64,000 nt of DNA from Kuafuiihalomonas sp050331295 (GCA_050331295.1 JBHJGZ010000009.1:532194-596193), one strand, 5' to 3'; counted from the first letter of the stretch, positions 1 through 8,965 are shown. The notes: a model not told the origin generated them from the sequence alone. Translations and numbers: made by a program.

Positions 1-26
1 ATAAAATCTTGAGCCCTTTGCGAAAA

Positions 27-491
27 TCACTGGTTTCGAGTGTCGCCACCGGCGCCGATTAGCTCCGATGCGGCCCTCAGGGCAAGCCGATATGAGCCGG
101 CTCCAAACCCTTCTATCCGGCCGTGCACCACCCCAGCCAGAAGGCTTTGGTGACGAAACACCTCTCGTGCTTCGGGAATGGTGAGATGGACTTCCACCAC
201 TTTGATCTGGTCGGACACCGCCGAGACCGCGTCCCGAAGGGATACCGACGAGTGCGTGAGGCCTCCTGCGTTGATCAAGAGGGCGGCACAGGTGGTTCGG
301 GCCTCTTGCACCGCGTCAATCAGAGTACCTTCGTGATTGCTCTGCCGGCATTCCACCTCCACCCCGAGCTCTGCGGCGAGGGACCCAAGATCAGCGTTGA
401 TCTCTTGAAGCGACGTGCTTCCGTACAGCGCAGGCTCTCTTTCGCCCAACAAGTTCAGGTTGGGACCGTGGAGGACCAGCACCTTGAGCAT
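27..491 (-). CDS. aroQ: 3-dehydroquinate dehydratase, type II
   Basis: Cytosolic type II dehydroquinase of 154 residues, the normal family length. It dehydrates 3-dehydroquinate to 3-dehydroshikimate, the third step of the shikimate pathway. Visible signatures are the N-terminal LHGPNLNLLGERE block, the catalytic tyrosine in PALYGS (residue 23), the SNHEG loop (about 51-55), NAGGLTHSS (about 74-82), and VEVHL followed by FRHQS (about 99-115), which carries the catalytic histidine and a substrate arginine. It is the last gene of the pil-aro run and begins 8 bases after the roadblock gene. It would use the product of the AroB half of the upstream aroKB gene, which explains the linkage. Only 26 bases of window lie beyond its stop, and nothing is visible there. 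Confidence 0.96.
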   Translation of the reverse strand: MLKVLVLHGPNLNLLGEREPALYGSTSLQEINADLGSLAAELGVEVECRQSNHEGTLIDAVQEARTTCAALLINAGGLTHSSVSLRDAVSAVSDQIKVVEVHLTIPEAREVFRHQSLLAGVVHGRIEGFGAGSYRLALRAASELIGAGGDTRNQ

Positions 492-499
492 CGAAGGAC

Positions 500-868
500 T
501 CAGGCCAACGCTTCAACGAGACGATGGGCGTGAACGCGAAGGAGGTACCGCCCACGGCCGCTGGAGGCGCTCGGCAGCATGGCCAACGCCAAAAAGTATT
601 CGACGGTGAGGGGTCGAATGATGGTGACCAGGTGCTCGGAAGCGATGGCCAGCTCCTCGAGGTTCCCTGCTTCGAACATTTGCGCACTTCGCCGGACCTG
701 TTCCAAGATCGCCGCGTATTCCACGATCAGCGAGCCGACGTCCACGGCGTTGGGGGCGGATTGTATCGTTTCGACCGGAATGCCGTCAGACCCCATGACC
801 GTCGCCGCCACCGCTCCAGGAAGAGCGGTGCAGATGGCGCGAAGTGGAGTCCGAAATTCTGTGCTCAT
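500..868 (-). CDS. Roadblock/LC7-domain protein (MglB-like)
   Basis: A 122-residue protein made of little more than one roadblock/LC7 domain: an N-terminal helix, a strand with the GSDGIPVET turn (about 27-35), a long amphipathic helix (about 45-70), then strands ending in a helix. Family members are small dimers that act as GTPase-activating partners or scaffolds for Ras-like GTPases; MglB of Myxococcus sets cell polarity for type IV pili. The ATG at 868 overlaps the stop of the upstream lipoprotein gene as ATGA, which favours it over an ATG five codons earlier at 883. The setting downstream of pilMNOPQ suggests a role in pilus placement or regulation. That is inference: no MglA-type GTPase is present in the window. 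Confidence 0.8.
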   Translation of the reverse strand: MSTEFRTPLRAICTALPGAVAATVMGSDGIPVETIQSAPNAVDVGSLIVEYAAILEQVRRSAQMFEAGNLEELAIASEHLVTIIRPLTVEYFLALAMLPSASSGRGRYLLRVHAHRLVEALA

Positions 869-1833
869 GGTAAACTGAAACAACTCGCATTGGAGACCAG
901 CGCGTCCGCCAATTCGTCATCGCCATCCAGACGTGCTCGTTCTTCGCTGCCGTTGAGGCAGCCCCGGCAGATGCCGAGCTGAAAGACCGCGTCGTTGCTG
1001 ACCACCGTATTCCCAGACGTCGTCACCCCGCGATAGTTTCCGAAGACCGTCAGCAAGAGGGGTTGATTGAGGCTGGCGGGTGCACCTTGGGACCCGATGT
1101 CCGGCGGAGTCGCGAAGGCCCTCGTGAACCGCGCGAGCTCCAAGAGCCCTGGAATCTGAAACGGCTCGACCAGGCCACTCTCCAGGCCCATCGCCAGGTC
1201 CATGCAGGCAGGGTTGGGGCTGGAGCCGAGGGAACCGGTATTGGTCAAGTCCGTGCATCCGGGGGGCGCGCCGGCGACGTCGCAGCAGGCCGAAGCTTGA
1301 GTGGCGAACGCAAACACCGTGTTGACCTGGGCTCCGAGGAACGGCGTGATCACCGGCGTGGTCACGGTGCTTTGGGTGTTGGACTGGACGTTGGCCGCTA
1401 CCGGGACCACGTCGAAGCCGATGGCGTCGGCGTCGGTATCCCTGGTGTCGAAACAGAAGGGGACCAGGGTATCCAGGAGGAAGAAGGGGTTCGTGAGGCC
1501 CGAAAAGACCGAGCTGTCGCACTGAAACTGAACCGCGAACTCCTCGACCAAGATGTCTCGGGGCGTGGAGAGCACCTCGCCAGACTCCTCGTCGACGATG
1601 ACGTCGGGCGCGACCAGGTTGTTCTGAATGTCGGCAAACAGTCGGACGCTTCCCGTGAAGCTGGGGTCGAAGGTCAGGGCCAAAAGCGTCGGGTTGCTCG
1701 TGGGGTCGAATTCGCACTCGTCGTCGATGGCCATGAAGCGATTGAAGACGAAGCCGGAATCCGGGTTTTCACAGCCCGACCCCATGACTCCGACCCACGC
1801 CAGGCCAAGCGACATCCAACATTTGCGGTTCAT
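865..1833 (-). CDS. Putative outer-membrane or periplasmic lipoprotein, unknown function
   Basis: A 322-residue protein with a short basic N-terminus (MNRKCW), a hydrophobic stretch and a lipobox-like GSGC around residue 21, so it is probably lipidated and exported. The mature part is acidic and has about ten cysteines, including CCDVAG and a C-terminal CRGC pair, which suggests disulfide bonds in the periplasm. I recognise no domain. Its ATG overlaps the stop of aroKB (ATGA) and its stop overlaps the roadblock start (ATGA), so it is translationally coupled on both sides. Because it sits in a pilus operon, a role in assembly or anchoring of the secretin is possible, but nothing in the sequence proves it. 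The frame stays open far upstream over aroKB; that extension is a shadow. Confidence 0.75.
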   Translation of the reverse strand: MNRKCWMSLGLAWVGVMGSGCENPDSGFVFNRFMAIDDECEFDPTSNPTLLALTFDPSFTGSVRLFADIQNNLVAPDVIVDEESGEVLSTPRDILVEEFAVQFQCDSSVFSGLTNPFFLLDTLVPFCFDTRDTDADAIGFDVVPVAANVQSNTQSTVTTPVITPFLGAQVNTVFAFATQASACCDVAGAPPGCTDLTNTGSLGSSPNPACMDLAMGLESGLVEPFQIPGLLELARFTRAFATPPDIGSQGAPASLNQPLLLTVFGNYRGVTTSGNTVVSNDAVFQLGICRGCLNGSEERARLDGDDELADALVSNASCFSLP

Positions 1834-3410
1834 TGAAGGTTCTCCACACGGCTCAGCTCTTCGCCGAGCTGCGCCCATTCTACCTCGATTAGGTCCACAT
1901 CGCCCACGTCCCGGACGCCCACCACCAGCCCGCGCCGGGAGGACCCCTTCTTGTCGCTGCGCAGGTGGGGCAGCGCCGCCTCCAGCGCCCCGGGCCCCAT
2001 TCGTATCGGCAGGCCGAGGGATGCCTGCCGGTCCAGGATCGCCTTTCCGCGGTCCGCCCCAAGGAAGCCCCGATGGACGCTCCATCGAACCATGGCCGCC
2101 AGCCCCTGGGCGACGGCGTCGCCGTGACGCATTCCGAAGCCGGTGGCCCGTTCCAGGGCGTGGCCCAGGGTGTGGCCCAGGTTCAGCGTCTTTCGGACGC
2201 CGCGCTCGAAGGGGTCGTCCTGCACGATGGCCGCCTTCCCGGCAATGGACAGCCGGATCACCTCGGGGGAAGGAATGCCGCCCGCATGCGCGGTTGCGGC
2301 TAGATGCTCCCAAAGCGGTCCACCCCGGATCACCGCCATCTTGAAGACCTCTGCCCATCCCGACCGGAGTTCGGCTTCGGGCAGGCTGTGAAGGAGCGTC
2401 GCGTCCGCCAAGACGTCTCGAGCCGGATGGAAGAGGCCCACCAGATTCTTGCCGGCCGAGGTGTTGACGGCGCACTTGCCCCCCACCGAGGCGTCCGCCT
2501 GGGCCAACAGGGTAGAGGGAATGAGGACCAGATCCGCGCCGCGGCCGAGAAGCCCCGCCGCGCATCCGGCCAGGTCACAGGTGGCCCCTCCGCCGAGGCC
2601 CACCACGACGCTCTGCCGTCCGCATCCTTTTTGGAGGGCAAGCTCGAGCACCGAGCCGAGCGTCTCCCAGGTCTTGACGCCCTCTCCGCCCGGCACGCCG
2701 AACCGGAATGCGCCCGGTGCGGCCCGATTCGCCGCCTCGAAGTAGGCGTTTCGATTGGGCTCCGGGACGGCCTCGTCTTCGATGAACAAGACGGGGCGGG
2801 ATGGAGACAGGAGGCGCAAGCTGGCCTCCAGCGCTGTTTCGAGGGCTACACCGACCAAGACCCTCGAAATCGTGTCGCCCACTTGGGCCCGCACGATTCC
2901 GAGCTCGCGGGATCGCTTCGCCACCTCCGCCGCCACCTGGTCCACTTGCCCGGTGGCGTCGAGAACCGCATCGGCGGAGCGGTAGACGCCGTCTCGGTTC
3001 TCGAGAAGCGTCCGGAATGCGGATGGGGATGGAGCCAAGGGTCGCTCTTCGGCGTCCGCGGCGATCCGGGCCCACAGCTGGTCAGGAGGTGCCGCGAGCC
3101 CGAGGACGAGGCCGTGATGACGCAGTCCCTGGTGGGTTTCGCGCCGGGTCAGCGTGCCGCCCCCCAACGCCACCACCGAGGGACGGCTGAAGTCCAATCC
3201 CTTCAGCGCCTCGGCTTCCGCCGTCCGCAGGACCCGTTCCCCGGCGGTCTGGAGGATCTGGGCCGGGGATGCGCCGAGCTGATGCCGAATCAAGTGGTCT
3301 GTATCGAAGAAGGGCACCTTCAACAGTTCTGCCGCACGGCGGCCCACCGCGCTCTTTCCGACGCCCGGCGGACCCGAGACGAACACCGGATGAGAAGGCG
3401 CTTCGTTCAT
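1830..3410 (-). CDS. aroKB: Fused shikimate kinase / 3-dehydroquinate synthase
   Basis: A 526-residue bifunctional shikimate enzyme. Residues 1 to about 165 are shikimate kinase: Walker A GPPGVGKSAVGR (13-24), the substrate aspartates in FFDTDH, GERVLRTAE, and VALGGGTL. Residues about 175-526 are the NAD-dependent 3-dehydroquinate synthase, with GEGVKTWETL, GLGGGATCDLAG, STLLAQADASVGGK, AGKNLVGLFHP, AEVFKMAVIRG and the metal-ligand region LNLGHTLGHALE. Each half has a full domain length and its key residues, so both activities are expected. aroK and aroB are usually separate adjacent genes after pilQ; here they are one reading frame. The ATG overlaps the pilQ stop (ATGA) and the stop overlaps the next start (ATGA). 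Confidence 0.95.
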   Translation of the reverse strand: MNEAPSHPVFVSGPPGVGKSAVGRRAAELLKVPFFDTDHLIRHQLGASPAQILQTAGERVLRTAEAEALKGLDFSRPSVVALGGGTLTRRETHQGLRHHGLVLGLAAPPDQLWARIAADAEERPLAPSPSAFRTLLENRDGVYRSADAVLDATGQVDQVAAEVAKRSRELGIVRAQVGDTISRVLVGVALETALEASLRLLSPSRPVLFIEDEAVPEPNRNAYFEAANRAAPGAFRFGVPGGEGVKTWETLGSVLELALQKGCGRQSVVVGLGGGATCDLAGCAAGLLGRGADLVLIPSTLLAQADASVGGKCAVNTSAGKNLVGLFHPARDVLADATLLHSLPEAELRSGWAEVFKMAVIRGGPLWEHLAATAHAGGIPSPEVIRLSIAGKAAIVQDDPFERGVRKTLNLGHTLGHALERATGFGMRHGDAVAQGLAAMVRWSVHRGFLGADRGKAILDRQASLGLPIRMGPGALEAALPHLRSDKKGSSRRGLVVGVRDVGDVDLIEVEWAQLGEELSRVENLQ

Positions 3411-5971
3411 GATCCGCTGGGGTCCACCAAGGCGCTTTGCCGGTTCACGATCCGCGGCGAGATGAAGATCAGAATCTCATCCCGGGTGTCGGAGCGGCTG
3501 GTGGTCTTGAACAGCCATCCCAGGATCGGCACCCGACCGATCCAGGGAACGTAGGACTCGTTCTCGGTGTTGGTGCGGCGGTACAGTCCGCCCAGGACTG
3601 CGGTGTCCCCGTCCTGGACGATCATCTCGGTGGTGGCCTCGTTGGTGACGATTCCGGGTACCCCGAGGAAGTCGACCCGGTCCGAGAGTTCGTTCTTCTT
3701 GGCGGATATCTGCATCAGAATGGCCCCGTCCTGGGTCACGTGGGGCGTGACGCCAAGCTCCAGGTTCGCATCGATGAAGCGGGTGGTGGGACCGTTGGCG
3801 GTGATGACGGTGATGGGCACCCGCTCGCCGGAGAGGATCCGGGCTTCCTTGTTGTCCATGGTGACGATCTTCGGAGCCGACACCAGTTTGATCCGTCCCA
3901 CCGCTTCGGCGGCCGAAAGCCGAAGGTTGATGAGGGCCGAGCCGTCCACCGAGCCCAAAATCAGGCCCAGGGCGCCACCACCGCCGGAGCCCACGGCGGC
4001 CGGCAGGTTCACGGCGTACTGCGGGTTCGCGGCCACGCCTTCCGTCACGTTGTTGGTCGCGTCGTCGGCACCGCCGGAGATCCGAATGTTGTCCGGGAAG
4101 TTCAGGCCAGTGGAGTTTCCGAACTGGTTGCTGAAGTTCACGGTACCGCCCCACTGGATGCCCAGTTCTCGCGAGAAGCTGGTGGAGGCCTCCACGATCC
4201 GGGATTCGATGAGCACCTGCGGGGTTTGGGTGTCCAGGGTCCGCACCAGTCGCTCAATCTTCGCGAGCACGTCGGCGATGTCCTCGACGATCAGGACGTT
4301 GGTTCTCTTGTCGATGTTGACCTTTCCCCGGGGCGACAAAAGGGCCGTTACCTGGGCCTGAATCTCGTTGGCCACCGCGTAACTCACGGGGATGAGTCGA
4401 ACCGTGAGGGGCTCCAGTTCCACCTGAGCCCGTTGTCGCTCGAGGCGAAGCTCCTCTTCCCTTCGCAGCGTCTCCAGTGGCGCCACTCGGATGATGTTGC
4501 CCTCCCGAACCTTGTCCAGCTGCTTTGAGCGTAGAATGATGTCGAGGGCCTGGTCCCATGGGACGTTTCTCAGCTTGATGGTGACCTTGCCCTGCACGTC
4601 ATCCGAAGCCACGATGTTCAGGCGGGAGACGTCGGCCAGCAGGCGGAGAACGTTCTGAATGTCCGCATCTTTCAGGTCCAGGGAGATCCGACGACCGGTG
4701 TACCGGCGCTGCCCCGTGGTCAGTCGACCCAAACCCTCGACCATGTCGGACTTGTAGCCGGCGGTGGACTCGGGCGCGTAACTCAGGGTCCGGGTTCGAG
4801 GCCGGAAATCCCACATCAGGCGGTTCTCCTTCCGCCAGTGTCGATGCTCCGTGTCTTCTCCCAGACCCACCGCCAAGACGACGCCTCCAGGACCGTTGTA
4901 GCTGGACATTCCGGACAGCACGCCCTGCGAGACTTCGGTCACGTCCAAGGTCCGCTCCAGCCGTTTCGGAAGTCGGGCCGCGGGCAAGACCAGGCGGGGT
5001 GCGGCCTTGGTGCCTGCCTCCATGATTTCGAAGTCGGACCCGTTCATCTCCACCGTGAAGCGGACGAATCCGTCTCGGGGCTCGAAACGGATGTCGGTGA
5101 CGGCATGCCTCACCGCGGTCTGTGTGGGCTCCGGTGGCGGGGACGCGGGCTCGGCTTCGGGAGCCGGAGGGACCGACGACAGGGCTCGGTCCGGCTCGGG
5201 GTCAGCGGCTGGGGCGCCTCCGGAGTCTCGGGTGGACGCGGAGCTCGAGGGACGCGCCGTGGGCGGCGCCGAAAGCAGGATCCGAAGGGTGTTCCGAACG
5301 GTGTCGACCTCGACCCGCGGCGGCTCCGTGTGAAGGTCGAGGACGACCCGCACCGAACCCGATTTTTGGGCGATCCGGGCCCGCACGACGCCGAGCTTCT
5401 CGACGGAAACCCGCTGAAACGGGGGCTCGATGGACGCGCGGTCGAGATCCACCACCAGCCGGGGCGGATCTCGGAGCGCTTCGATGTGCACTGCGTCGGG
5501 CCCGATGGTCCCGTTCAGGGGCGCCACCAACATGGGCCGAGACCCGGCAACGTCCAGCTTCATCGCCCCCAGTGACGCCGGGGCGGCCGACGGACCCTCG
5601 ATGCGGAGGACCAGCTCCTTGCCCTTTTCCACCACCCGATAGTCCCGAGGGCTGGAAAGCTCGACCGCGATTCTCAGGGCGCCCTCAGGCCGCGCTTCGG
5701 TCCACACCCGGCGGACGATGCCGTCCCGAATATCCAATTCGGGAAGGGGCTCGGCTGCCGCAAGGTTCTCGGCGTCGATGATGATCCGCTCTGGCTCGTC
5801 GAGCCGGGAGATGGAGTATTCGATGGGACGGGTCGTCTTGATGTGGATGGTCCGCACATCGCCGTCTCGAGCCGTCTCGACATGCTCGAGCATGGTGGTC
5901 TGGGACCCCGACGGGACCGACGCGAACAACGCCGCGAGGCTTCCGGCCAGCGGTGTGGTTTGAGGCAGCAT
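3407..5971 (-). CDS. pilQ: Type IV pilus secretin PilQ
   Basis: An 854-residue outer-membrane secretin that forms the pore through which the type IV pilus passes. It opens with a short export signal. Three AMIN-type peptidoglycan-binding domains follow (about 27-115, 135-240, 288-395), with a proline/serine-rich linker between the second and third. Next are a short secretin N-domain (about 425-490, SLDLKDADIQNVLRLLADVS), a NolW-type N domain (about 515-590) and the secretin barrel domain (about 640-845) with EMIVQDGDTAVLGGLY, VPILGWLFK and EILIFISPRIV. The start at 5971 has a GGAAGGGGA Shine-Dalgarno sequence a few bases upstream and lies 42 bases after pilP. It partners with PilP and the PilMNO inner-membrane complex encoded just upstream. 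Confidence 0.97.
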   Translation of the reverse strand: MLPQTTPLAGSLAALFASVPSGSQTTMLEHVETARDGDVRTIHIKTTRPIEYSISRLDEPERIIIDAENLAAAEPLPELDIRDGIVRRVWTEARPEGALRIAVELSSPRDYRVVEKGKELVLRIEGPSAAPASLGAMKLDVAGSRPMLVAPLNGTIGPDAVHIEALRDPPRLVVDLDRASIEPPFQRVSVEKLGVVRARIAQKSGSVRVVLDLHTEPPRVEVDTVRNTLRILLSAPPTARPSSSASTRDSGGAPAADPEPDRALSSVPPAPEAEPASPPPEPTQTAVRHAVTDIRFEPRDGFVRFTVEMNGSDFEIMEAGTKAAPRLVLPAARLPKRLERTLDVTEVSQGVLSGMSSYNGPGGVVLAVGLGEDTEHRHWRKENRLMWDFRPRTRTLSYAPESTAGYKSDMVEGLGRLTTGQRRYTGRRISLDLKDADIQNVLRLLADVSRLNIVASDDVQGKVTIKLRNVPWDQALDIILRSKQLDKVREGNIIRVAPLETLRREEELRLERQRAQVELEPLTVRLIPVSYAVANEIQAQVTALLSPRGKVNIDKRTNVLIVEDIADVLAKIERLVRTLDTQTPQVLIESRIVEASTSFSRELGIQWGGTVNFSNQFGNSTGLNFPDNIRISGGADDATNNVTEGVAANPQYAVNLPAAVGSGGGGALGLILGSVDGSALINLRLSAAEAVGRIKLVSAPKIVTMDNKEARILSGERVPITVITANGPTTRFIDANLELGVTPHVTQDGAILMQISAKKNELSDRVDFLGVPGIVTNEATTEMIVQDGDTAVLGGLYRRTNTENESYVPWIGRVPILGWLFKTTSRSDTRDEILIFISPRIVNRQSALVDPSGS

Positions 5972-6013
5972 CAGAGTCCCCTTCCCTGGGCACAGCCTGT
6001 CAGGCCCGGTCGA

Positions 6014-6604
6014 TTAATCAAGTTTCAACTCCTCGGGCTTGGGTAGACACAAGGATGTTTTGTTCGTGACTTTGCGCCCAGTGTAATCTCGGTACTCTTC
6101 TTTCACGGTCACGCAATCCTCTTTGATCAATGATACCTGTCCCCAGTTCTTACCGATCAGGGTCCCGCGGACCAGCGTGTGTCCTCGGCCTTCTGGGTCC
6201 TCGACCATCGCGTATGGCGTGGAGATCCGAGAGACCACGCCGACCAAGCGAAGCTGGTCCAACTCGAATTTCTGAAGGTCGGTGAGCTCTTGTTCCCGTT
6301 CATCGGGCTCGAGTTGATCGAACAGATTCCGAAAGGGGTCTCGTTTGCCGATGGGCGAATAGGCGTATGGAATCTCGCCCGGATCGTCCGACGTCGCGGC
6401 CGGCGAAGGCGTGGTCGCTTCCGGCGTCCCGTCGCTCCCCGGCGACGTTCCTCCGGCCGTGCCTTCGGTGAGCACGTTCAGTCCGCGTCGAGCATTGCTG
6501 GGAGGGGCGACGGAACCCCCGCCACACGTGGAGCCACACGCCGAAAGTCCAACGCCGAACACGCAGACTGCGCTGATGTACAATCGGGGTGCAGTCCTCG
6601 TCAT
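6014..6604 (-). CDS. pilP: Type IV pilus inner-membrane lipoprotein PilP
   Basis: A 196-residue lipoprotein with a clear lipobox (GLSAC, cysteine near residue 23) after a hydrophobic signal. A low-complexity Ala/Pro/Ser/Thr linker spans about 30-75, and the globular PilP domain about 105-190, with YSPIGKRDPF, FELDQLRLVGVV, AMVEDPEG and TLIGKNWGQV. PilP bridges the PilMNO platform in the inner membrane to the N-domains of the PilQ secretin. It starts 2 bases after pilO and precedes pilQ by 42 bases, in the canonical pilMNOPQ order. Two cysteines in the C-terminal half (EDC and SLC) could form a disulfide. Confidence 0.95.
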   Translation of the reverse strand: MTRTAPRLYISAVCVFGVGLSACGSTCGGGSVAPPSNARRGLNVLTEGTAGGTSPGSDGTPEATTPSPAATSDDPGEIPYAYSPIGKRDPFRNLFDQLEPDEREQELTDLQKFELDQLRLVGVVSRISTPYAMVEDPEGRGHTLVRGTLIGKNWGQVSLIKEDCVTVKEEYRDYTGRKVTNKTSLCLPKPEELKLD

Positions 6605-6606
6605 GG

Positions 6607-7221
6607 TCAGTTTCCTTGGCTTCCCTGAAAGCCAGTGGCCTGTTGCTCTGTCGTATTTTCGACGAACTTGAAGGTCGTGGCCAGGAAGGTTGCGGTGAGA
6701 ACGACCTTCTTGTTCTCCACTTCGGGTGCGGTCAGCTTGATGTCGGTAACATTGACGATCCGCGAAAGCTTGGAAACCTTGTCGAAGAAGACCATGATGG
6801 AGTGAAAGTTACCCTCGATGGCCATCTGGACCGGGATCTTGGCGTAGAAGCCCGAAACGACTTCGCCCCGTGGCTCGAAGTTCGACAACTCGCAGTCGGA
6901 CTGTTCCACCCGGGCTGCCACTTTTTGAAGGAGCTCCGGTATCTCCGCATCGTTTGGCAGCAGGGTGAGGGCTTCGTTCAGACGCTGCTTCAGGCGTTCC
7001 ACTTCGACTCGGTATCGCGGCAGGTTCCGGGCGATGGCCGTCTTCTGGATGAGTTTGCTGTCCAGATCCTGGATCTGCCGATCCGCCTGCTCGATCTGGG
7101 TGTTTCGAGGTGAAACGAAGAAGAAGTAGTTGGCCACGGTCAGGAGCACCACGATCCCGGCCAATGCCAGGACGCGCTGACCGATCGGGACTTTGGCAAT
7201 GCGGGCAATCAGTTCATCCAC
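6607..7221 (-). CDS. pilO: Type IV pilus inner-membrane protein PilO
   Basis: A 204-residue bitopic inner-membrane protein. It has a short cytoplasmic N-terminus (MDELIARIAKVPIGQR), one transmembrane helix (about 17-37), a periplasmic coiled coil (about 40-85) and a ferredoxin-like PilO domain (about 90-190). PilO pairs with PilN to form the alignment complex between the cytoplasmic PilM ring and PilP/PilQ. It follows pilN after 9 bases and precedes pilP by 2 bases. Length and topology match the family. Confidence 0.95.
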   Translation of the reverse strand: MDELIARIAKVPIGQRVLALAGIVVLLTVANYFFFVSPRNTQIEQADRQIQDLDSKLIQKTAIARNLPRYRVEVERLKQRLNEALTLLPNDAEIPELLQKVAARVEQSDCELSNFEPRGEVVSGFYAKIPVQMAIEGNFHSIMVFFDKVSKLSRIVNVTDIKLTAPEVENKKVVLTATFLATTFKFVENTTEQQATGFQGSQGN

Positions 7222-7230
7222 GAGCCCACC

Positions 7231-7776
7231 TCACGCCGAGTAGTTCACGGAACACGTGATCCGGAACTCGAAGATTCGAGCATTCTCTTGGTCGCTCGAT
7301 TTCGAATAGGAGAGCCGAACGGAACCGAAGTACTTGGATTTCTCCATGGCTTTGAGAAACATCGACACGTCCTCGGCGTCGATGGCGAGTCCGAGGATGG
7401 TCATGGAACCACCCGCCTCTGCCAATTCGGTGATCCAGACCCGATTCGGTATCTCGGTTGCAAGGTCGTCAAGCGCCTTGACCGGGCCGGTCTTCCCTCG
7501 CTTGAGGTCGTCGATGACCTTCAGTTTTTCTTCGAGCTCTTTCTTCTTTTCGATGAACGCATTCACTTCGCCGATGATCTTGTCGATCTGTCGAAGCTCT
7601 TCCGTCTTTTGGGCCACCGTTTGCCGTCTCTGTTCGGCTGCGCTGGATACCGCTGCCGTCCATACGATGTTGATGAGCAGGACGCCGATGATGACGCCGG
7701 CACCGATGAGCAGCTGTTGCTGGACCGACTGTCGTTTCTGAGTCTGCCGGACCGGCAGTAGGTTGATGCGAATCAT
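7231..7776 (-). CDS. pilN: Type IV pilus inner-membrane protein PilN
   Basis: A 181-residue bitopic protein. The conserved cytoplasmic motif MIRINLLPVR, which binds the groove of PilM, is at the extreme N-terminus. A transmembrane helix (about 23-43), a lysine/glutamate-rich coiled coil (about 45-95) and a periplasmic ferredoxin-like domain (about 100-180) follow. It forms heterodimers with PilO. The intact INLLP motif at residue 1 fixes the start. It lies 19 bases after pilM and 9 bases before pilO. Confidence 0.96.
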   Translation of the reverse strand: MIRINLLPVRQTQKRQSVQQQLLIGAGVIIGVLLINIVWTAAVSSAAEQRRQTVAQKTEELRQIDKIIGEVNAFIEKKKELEEKLKVIDDLKRGKTGPVKALDDLATEIPNRVWITELAEAGGSMTILGLAIDAEDVSMFLKAMEKSKYFGSVRLSYSKSSDQENARIFEFRITCSVNYSA

Positions 7777-7795
7777 GCCGTCGCGCCTCCTGCCC

Positions 7796-8857
7796 TCATC
7801 GGTCCGCCGGACGCCTCAAAGCGAGCCCGACCGCAACCGCAGACATCGGCGCGACGCGGGTGAGGTAGTCGGTATCGAATTTTCCCGGACTCACTTCGAT
7901 GTTCCGAAACGGATTCAGCACCTCCACGGGCACGCCGGTTCGAGACTCGATGGTCTTGACCAAGGCAGGAATCTTCGAGGACCCGCCGCTCAGGAAGATG
8001 CGGGACAGATGGCCATCCGCGGAAGTTGCGGAGTAGAAGTCCAGGGAGCGCTGGATCTCGTTGGCGATGGATTCCGATTCGGTTTGCAGCACCCGTTCTA
8101 CTTCTTGGGGTACCACGGCATCGCTTTCCGGGCCAGTGCCGCCCAGTTTCAGGGCCTCCGCTTCATCGTAGCTCACGTTCAGAGCCTTCTGGACCGCATC
8201 CGTGAACTGATTGCCGCCGATGCTGATGTCGCGGGTAAAGGTGGAAATCCCGTTTGCGATGACGTTGATGTTGGTGACCGATGACCCGATGTTGACCAAG
8301 ACGACGGTCTCGCTGCGCGGCACCTCGTAGTTGACTTCGAACTGGTTCTGTACCGCAAAAGCGTCGATGTCGACGACGACCGGGTCGAGACCGGAACTCT
8401 GGATCACTTCAGTGTAGTCGTTGACCATGTCTTTCTTGGCCGCGACCAGAAGCACGTCCATTTGTCCCGCCTGCGTCGACTCGGTGTTCAAAATCTGGAC
8501 ATCGATGTTCACGTCGTTGATGTCAAAAGGTATGTATTGCTCAGCTTCCCATTGAATCGACTCCTCCAGTTCTTCTGAAGTCATTTGAGGAAGGCTGATC
8601 TTCTTGATGATCACCGAATGTCCGGACACCGAGGTCGCGACCTGCTTGTGCTTTATCTTCTGCGAGGCGAAGAGTTCTTGAATTCCGTCGACCACGGCTG
8701 TGCTGTTCATCAACGCCCCGTCGACGATGGCCTCAGGGGGGAGCTGGACCATGCCGAACGCCAGGAGCTGATAGCCTTTTTTCGTCGGCTTGAGTTGGCA
8801 CAACTTGATGGAGCCAGAGCCGATGTCGAGACCGATTGCGTGTTTTCCTTTGGCCAT
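7796..8857 (-). CDS. pilM: Type IV pilus assembly protein PilM, actin-like ATPase
   Basis: A 353-residue cytoplasmic actin/FtsA-fold protein that forms the base of the pilus alignment complex and binds the PilN N-terminus. Visible are the phosphate-1 loop GLDIGSGSIKL (about 9-19), the PilM-specific segment ISLPQMTSEELEESIQWEAEQYIPF split around residues 88-112, the second nucleotide loop VLVNIGSSVTNINV (about 187-200) and the adenosine-site LSGGSSKIPAL (about 290-300). It is first in the operon. A strong GGGAGGGAA ribosome-binding site (8859-8867) lies directly upstream of the ATG, and 108 bases separate it from the regulator gene, the most likely place for the operon promoter. Confidence 0.97.
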   Translation of the reverse strand: MAKGKHAIGLDIGSGSIKLCQLKPTKKGYQLLAFGMVQLPPEAIVDGALMNSTAVVDGIQELFASQKIKHKQVATSVSGHSVIIKKISLPQMTSEELEESIQWEAEQYIPFDINDVNIDVQILNTESTQAGQMDVLLVAAKKDMVNDYTEVIQSSGLDPVVVDIDAFAVQNQFEVNYEVPRSETVVLVNIGSSVTNINVIANGISTFTRDISIGGNQFTDAVQKALNVSYDEAEALKLGGTGPESDAVVPQEVERVLQTESESIANEIQRSLDFYSATSADGHLSRIFLSGGSSKIPALVKTIESRTGVPVEVLNPFRNIEVSPGKFDTDYLTRVAPMSAVAVGLALRRPADR

Positions 8858-8965
8858 CTTCCCTCCCTGGGCGCCGTGGGATCCTCTTCGACCCCCGAGA
8901 TGCCGTCAAGAAAGGCAGAGTGGGCCTACCCATCTCCTTTCCTGCTCCGCCCCCGCCTCGGCGCG

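Noticed and set aside
865..2565. A 566-residue minus-strand frame reaching from the lipoprotein over half of aroKB
   Set aside because: The part upstream of 1833 is an out-of-frame shadow of aroKB rich in Arg, Gly and Pro; the real start is the ATG at 1833, in ATGA overlap.
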